From: Desulfurococcaceae archaeon UBA285
GTDB taxonomy: Archaea; Thermoproteota; Thermoprotei_A; Sulfolobales; Desulfurococcaceae
DNA: 7,334 nt
Direction: 5' to 3'
Assembly: GCA_002495025.1 (NCBI GenBank)
Contig: DADP01000005.1
Span: forward strand, 1 to 7,334
Shown piece after piece: positions 5,840 to 7,334 of the stretch. Below the pieces are notes generated by a model, which made no database searches, was not told the origin of the DNA, and saw nothing but the letters and a program-made list of their open reading frames with translations. The position numbers were made by a program, and so were the translations under genes. How positions within the stretch are numbered: the stretch's first letter is position 1; each line of letters opens with the position of its first letter.

Positions 5840-6181
5840 CTATTTATTATAAATGGATGCAGAGGACTTAGACTCCGGGATCTGAGCGGGTGATGAAGTC
5901 CCGCCCCTACTAAGCTCGTTGAGTGTTTTAATAAGTGTTTTAATTGATAAGCTTGAGCGTAGATTTCTCCATTGTTCATTGTAAACAGAGATAATGTATT
6001 TACTTAACTCGCTCGATAAGCCGGTTTTTCTCAGTGTTTGTTTTAATCTATAGAGGCCTGTTCTAAAGTGATACCAGAGTTTTATTTTTACAGTGATATA
6101 CCAGAGTGTAAACTTGAATAATAAGACTATTGCTACTAGTATTAGTGTTACAATTACAATAATCATTTTTACTTTCTTCAA
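5840..6181 (-). CDS. Small single-pass membrane protein of unknown function
   Basis: A 113-residue protein I do not recognise. Residues 6-30 form one hydrophobic helix (IIVIVTLILVAIVLLF at its heart) after the basic MKKVK. By the positive-inside rule the N-terminus could face the cytoplasm, but the segment after the helix is also very basic and aromatic (KIKLWYHFRTGLYRLKQTLRK, about 32-52), so topology is unclear. Residues 55-90 are predicted helical; the tail from about 91 is Ser/Gly/Pro-rich and disordered-looking. The TTG at 6181 is preceded by GAGTGA with a 6-base gap. An ATG at 6166 would drop the basic start and has a weaker site. It follows the winged-helix gene by 6 bases and is clearly in the same operon. 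The last 25 codons lie in an unusually GC-rich stretch. Confidence 0.65.
   Translation of the reverse strand: MKKVKMIIVIVTLILVAIVLLFKFTLWYITVKIKLWYHFRTGLYRLKQTLRKTGLSSELSKYIISVYNEQWRNLRSSLSIKTLIKTLNELSRGGTSSPAQIPESKSSASIYNK
5886..5904. repeat. GC-rich inverted repeat inside the 3' end of the small membrane protein gene
   Basis: GCGGG (5886-5890) and CCCGC (5900-5904) flank a 9-base loop, TGATGAAGT. The surrounding 5875-5908 stretch is far richer in G+C than the rest of the window. It codes for the Ser/Gly/Pro-rich protein tail, so it may act as an mRNA hairpin near the end of the operon. Confidence 0.4.
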
Positions 6182-6187
6182 TGTAGT

Positions 6188-6637
6188 TCACTCTCTACAC
6201 TCTCTCAGTGTATACCTAGGCCTCTTCTCACTACCCTTATTTACAACCACTCCACTGGCTTCTAGAAGCCTTATTTTTCTAGCCACTATTCTACGTGAAG
6301 CCTTTCCTCTTAGTTGTTTTACACCTCTATAAACCTCTGAAATACTCTTCTCCCTGCAATCCGAGAGCACATAGATAATTGACTCTGTTATAGGATCAGT
6401 CCTTCCAATACGTGTAAGAACCATCCAAGCTCTAAGTAGAGATTGGAAAACAATGAGAGACGGTGCTTTTAAAAAAGACAGGAAATTGAAGAGTAGGTTT
6501 TGATCACTATAATATGGAGACTTCATAGATTTAATTAATTGTTCCAGTCTATCTATTCTACGAGCTAGTATTTCAAGTATTTCGAGTAATTCTTCGAGTT
6601 GAGATAGTGAATCATTGCTACCCCTGTTTTCATCCAT
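6188..6637 (-). CDS. Coiled-coil and winged-helix protein, possible DNA-binding regulator
   Basis: A 149-residue protein of unknown family. Residues 11-38 form a leucine/isoleucine-rich heptad-like helix (LEELLEILEILARRIDRLE), a likely coiled coil for oligomerisation. Residues 48-75 are hydrophobic and helical (SFLKAPSLIVFQSLLRAWMV) but too polar to be a confident membrane segment. Residues 83-145 look like a winged helix-turn-helix: TESIIYVLSD, then SISEVYRGVK, then a basic recognition-type helix SRRIVARKIRLLEASGVV, then the wing NKGSEKRPRYTL. ATG 6637 has GGTTAG upstream. The gene follows the acidic coiled-coil gene by 27 bases and precedes the small membrane protein gene by 6, so the three probably share a transcript. 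DNA binding is inferred from the pattern only; winged helices also mediate protein contacts. Confidence 0.75.
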   Translation of the reverse strand: MDENRGSNDSLSQLEELLEILEILARRIDRLEQLIKSMKSPYYSDQNLLFNFLSFLKAPSLIVFQSLLRAWMVLTRIGRTDPITESIIYVLSDCREKSISEVYRGVKQLRGKASRRIVARKIRLLEASGVVVNKGSEKRPRYTLRECRE

Positions 6638-6664
6638 GAAAAACTAACCTTTCTCTAGATTTTA

Positions 6665-7174
6665 CTATTCTTTTTCTTCCTTCTCTACTTTCCTCTGTGT
6701 AATTACAGGCAATAATTTCTCAACGATCTCTCCAATATTAGCCATTGATAGTGCTTTGTTTACATAGTCTTTAATTATCTCTTGTATTATCGGGTCTGGC
6801 ATACCAGCATTCTTTAAACTCGTATATAGTGCAGATATATTCTCGCCCAGTCTCTTTCCATCCATTAACTCCATTAGTTTACCAATAACTGAGCCAATAA
6901 TGTCGCGTCCCACATCGCCTAGTACTCTAAGCATATTGGTTACTTCTTTCAATTCTAATAGTTCTAGTTCTGGATGGCTTTCAAATCTATCTACAGCGTC
7001 TTCAAGTTCCTCGACTATATCACTCAATTTCTCAATGAGTTCTCGTTTATTAGGTATCTCCTGTTTCTCTAGTTCCTCTAGGTTCTTTTCAATCCTGGCA
7101 ATTAACTCCTCTATTCTCTTGACAACCCACTCTTTTTTCTCACTGCTTTCCTGGCTCCCTCTCTCTGAACTCAT
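6665..7174 (-). CDS. Acidic coiled-coil protein of unknown function, first gene of a three-gene operon
   Basis: A 169-residue, Glu/Lys-rich soluble protein I do not recognise. After a polar start (1-13), residues 14-40 and 43-66 form two helices with heptad-like Leu/Ile spacing (KRIEELIARIEKNLEELEKQ; LIEKLSDIVEELEDAVDRFE), likely a helical hairpin broken at Pro41. Residues 69-105 are another helical block around MLRVLGDVGRDIIGSVIGK. Residues 110-158 hold a short, more conserved-looking helical segment (LKNAGMPDPIIQEIIKDYV) and a hydrophobic end; the tail is charged (VEKEEKE). There is no membrane segment and no catalytic motif. ATG 7174 has the best ribosome-binding site in the window. It leads an operon with the winged-helix and small membrane protein genes, so a scaffold or assembly role with them is possible, but this is a guess. 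Confidence 0.75.
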   Translation of the reverse strand: MSSERGSQESSEKKEWVVKRIEELIARIEKNLEELEKQEIPNKRELIEKLSDIVEELEDAVDRFESHPELELLELKEVTNMLRVLGDVGRDIIGSVIGKLMELMDGKRLGENISALYTSLKNAGMPDPIIQEIIKDYVNKALSMANIGEIVEKLLPVITQRKVEKEEKE

Positions 7175-7177
7175 ATA

Positions 7178-7185
7178 TCACCACC
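7178..7185 (-). promoter_or_regulatory. Strong Shine-Dalgarno site of the acidic coiled-coil gene
   Basis: GGTGGTGA on the minus strand holds two overlapping matches to the archaeal GGTGA motif. The first GGTG is seven bases before the ATG at 7174 and fixes that start. Confidence 0.7.
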
Positions 7186-7210
7186 AAGAATGTACTTTTT
7201 TGTTCACGAA

Positions 7211-7220
7211 TATATCTATA
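7211..7220 (-). promoter_or_regulatory. TATA-like box of the three-gene operon
   Basis: TATAGATATA on the minus strand is centred about 41 bases before the ATG. Transcription about 26 bases downstream would begin near 7190 and give a leader of about 16 bases that still contains the Shine-Dalgarno site. Confidence 0.5.
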
Positions 7221-7232
7221 CCACGGAGTAAA

Positions 7233-7260
7233 TGACCAGATCTCTACATTTAAGTGGTCA
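7233..7260. promoter_or_regulatory. Inverted repeat upstream of the TATA-like box, possible operator
   Basis: Perfect 6-base half-sites TGACCA (7233-7238) and TGGTCA (7255-7260) start 22 bp apart, close to two helical turns, so a dimer could bind one face of the DNA. The site lies directly upstream of the TATA-like box, where archaeal activators often bind. The winged-helix protein of the same operon is an obvious but unproven candidate binder. The rest of 7261-7334 shows no supportable feature. Confidence 0.35.
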
Positions 7261-7334
7261 ATAACACACTATCAAGTCTAAACACGTAGTTCCTAAGTAT
7301 TTACTTTCACTCTGATATATACTAAATGTGGGAG

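Noticed and set aside
5858..5912. Plus-strand tRNA Leu(UAG) gene
   Set aside because: An anticodon-loop-like CTTAGAC and a T-arm-like GCGGG/CCCGC are present. The T loop has nine bases, the acceptor 5' strand and D arm are missing, and the stretch is coding on the other strand.
5855..5913. Second C/D box sRNA on the plus strand around CTGA-GCGGG-TGATGA
   Set aside because: The D'/C' pair is well spaced, but no C box lies at guide distance upstream and the downstream D position reads CTAA; it overlaps a coding region.
6093..6332. Plus-strand open frame of 79 codons
   Set aside because: It is antisense to the winged-helix and small membrane protein genes; its hydrophobic look comes from the complement of their codons.
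6900..7235. Plus-strand Ser-rich open frame of 111 codons
   Set aside because: It is antisense to the Glu/Lys-rich coiled-coil gene, whose GAA/GAG codons read as Ser/Phe-type codons in reverse. The Ser-rich low-complexity product is an artefact.
7321..7334. Start of a plus-strand gene at ATG 7326
   Set aside because: Only three codons are visible, with no ribosome-binding site and no room to judge a frame.

Overview
The window is AT-rich (roughly one third G+C by eye). Every gene I can support lies on the minus strand, so transcription runs from high to low coordinates. Archaeal TATA-like boxes, Shine-Dalgarno motifs of the GGTGA type, frequent TTG/GTG starts and a probable C/D box sRNA all point to an archaeon. 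The Mrp/Mbh-type gene set and low G+C suggest an anaerobic hyperthermophilic crenarchaeon of the Desulfurococcales (Staphylothermus/Desulfurococcus/Thermosphaera-like). That placement is inference, not a database match.

Left part (1-5440): a tightly packed, mostly overlapping operon for the membrane arm of a multisubunit cation/proton antiporter, read from 5440 down: mrpF, mrpG, a DUF4040 (MbhD/MrpA C-terminal) subunit, a fused MbhE-MrpB protein, mrpC, mrpE, an MrpD-type antiporter subunit, and a second, NuoL/NuoM-type antiporter subunit cut by the left window edge. Together they should form a Na+/H+ exchange module like those of Mrp antiporters and of the membrane-bound hydrogenase (Mbh) and Mbx complexes. 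Whether it is a stand-alone antiporter or part of a respiratory complex depends on genes beyond position 1. The two antiporter subunits differ sharply. The truncated one keeps the classical Glu/Lys/Lys/Lys proton-path residues. The complete one keeps the Glu and the first Lys but has Ser (beside Asp) and Asp where the two later lysines should be.

Middle (5441-5839): 399 bases without a protein gene. It holds candidate promoters for the antiporter operon. On the minus strand at about 5731-5798 it holds a likely C/D box sRNA with two guides that fit conserved 16S and 23S rRNA segments, and a TATA-like box sits upstream of it.

Right part (5840-7334): a three-gene minus-strand cluster of unknown function: an acidic coiled-coil protein, a coiled-coil plus winged-helix protein, and a small single-pass membrane protein. 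Its promoter region has a TATA-like box, a strong Shine-Dalgarno sequence and an upstream inverted repeat whose half-sites start 22 bp apart. No CRISPR array, insertion sequence or complete tRNA or rRNA gene was seen.
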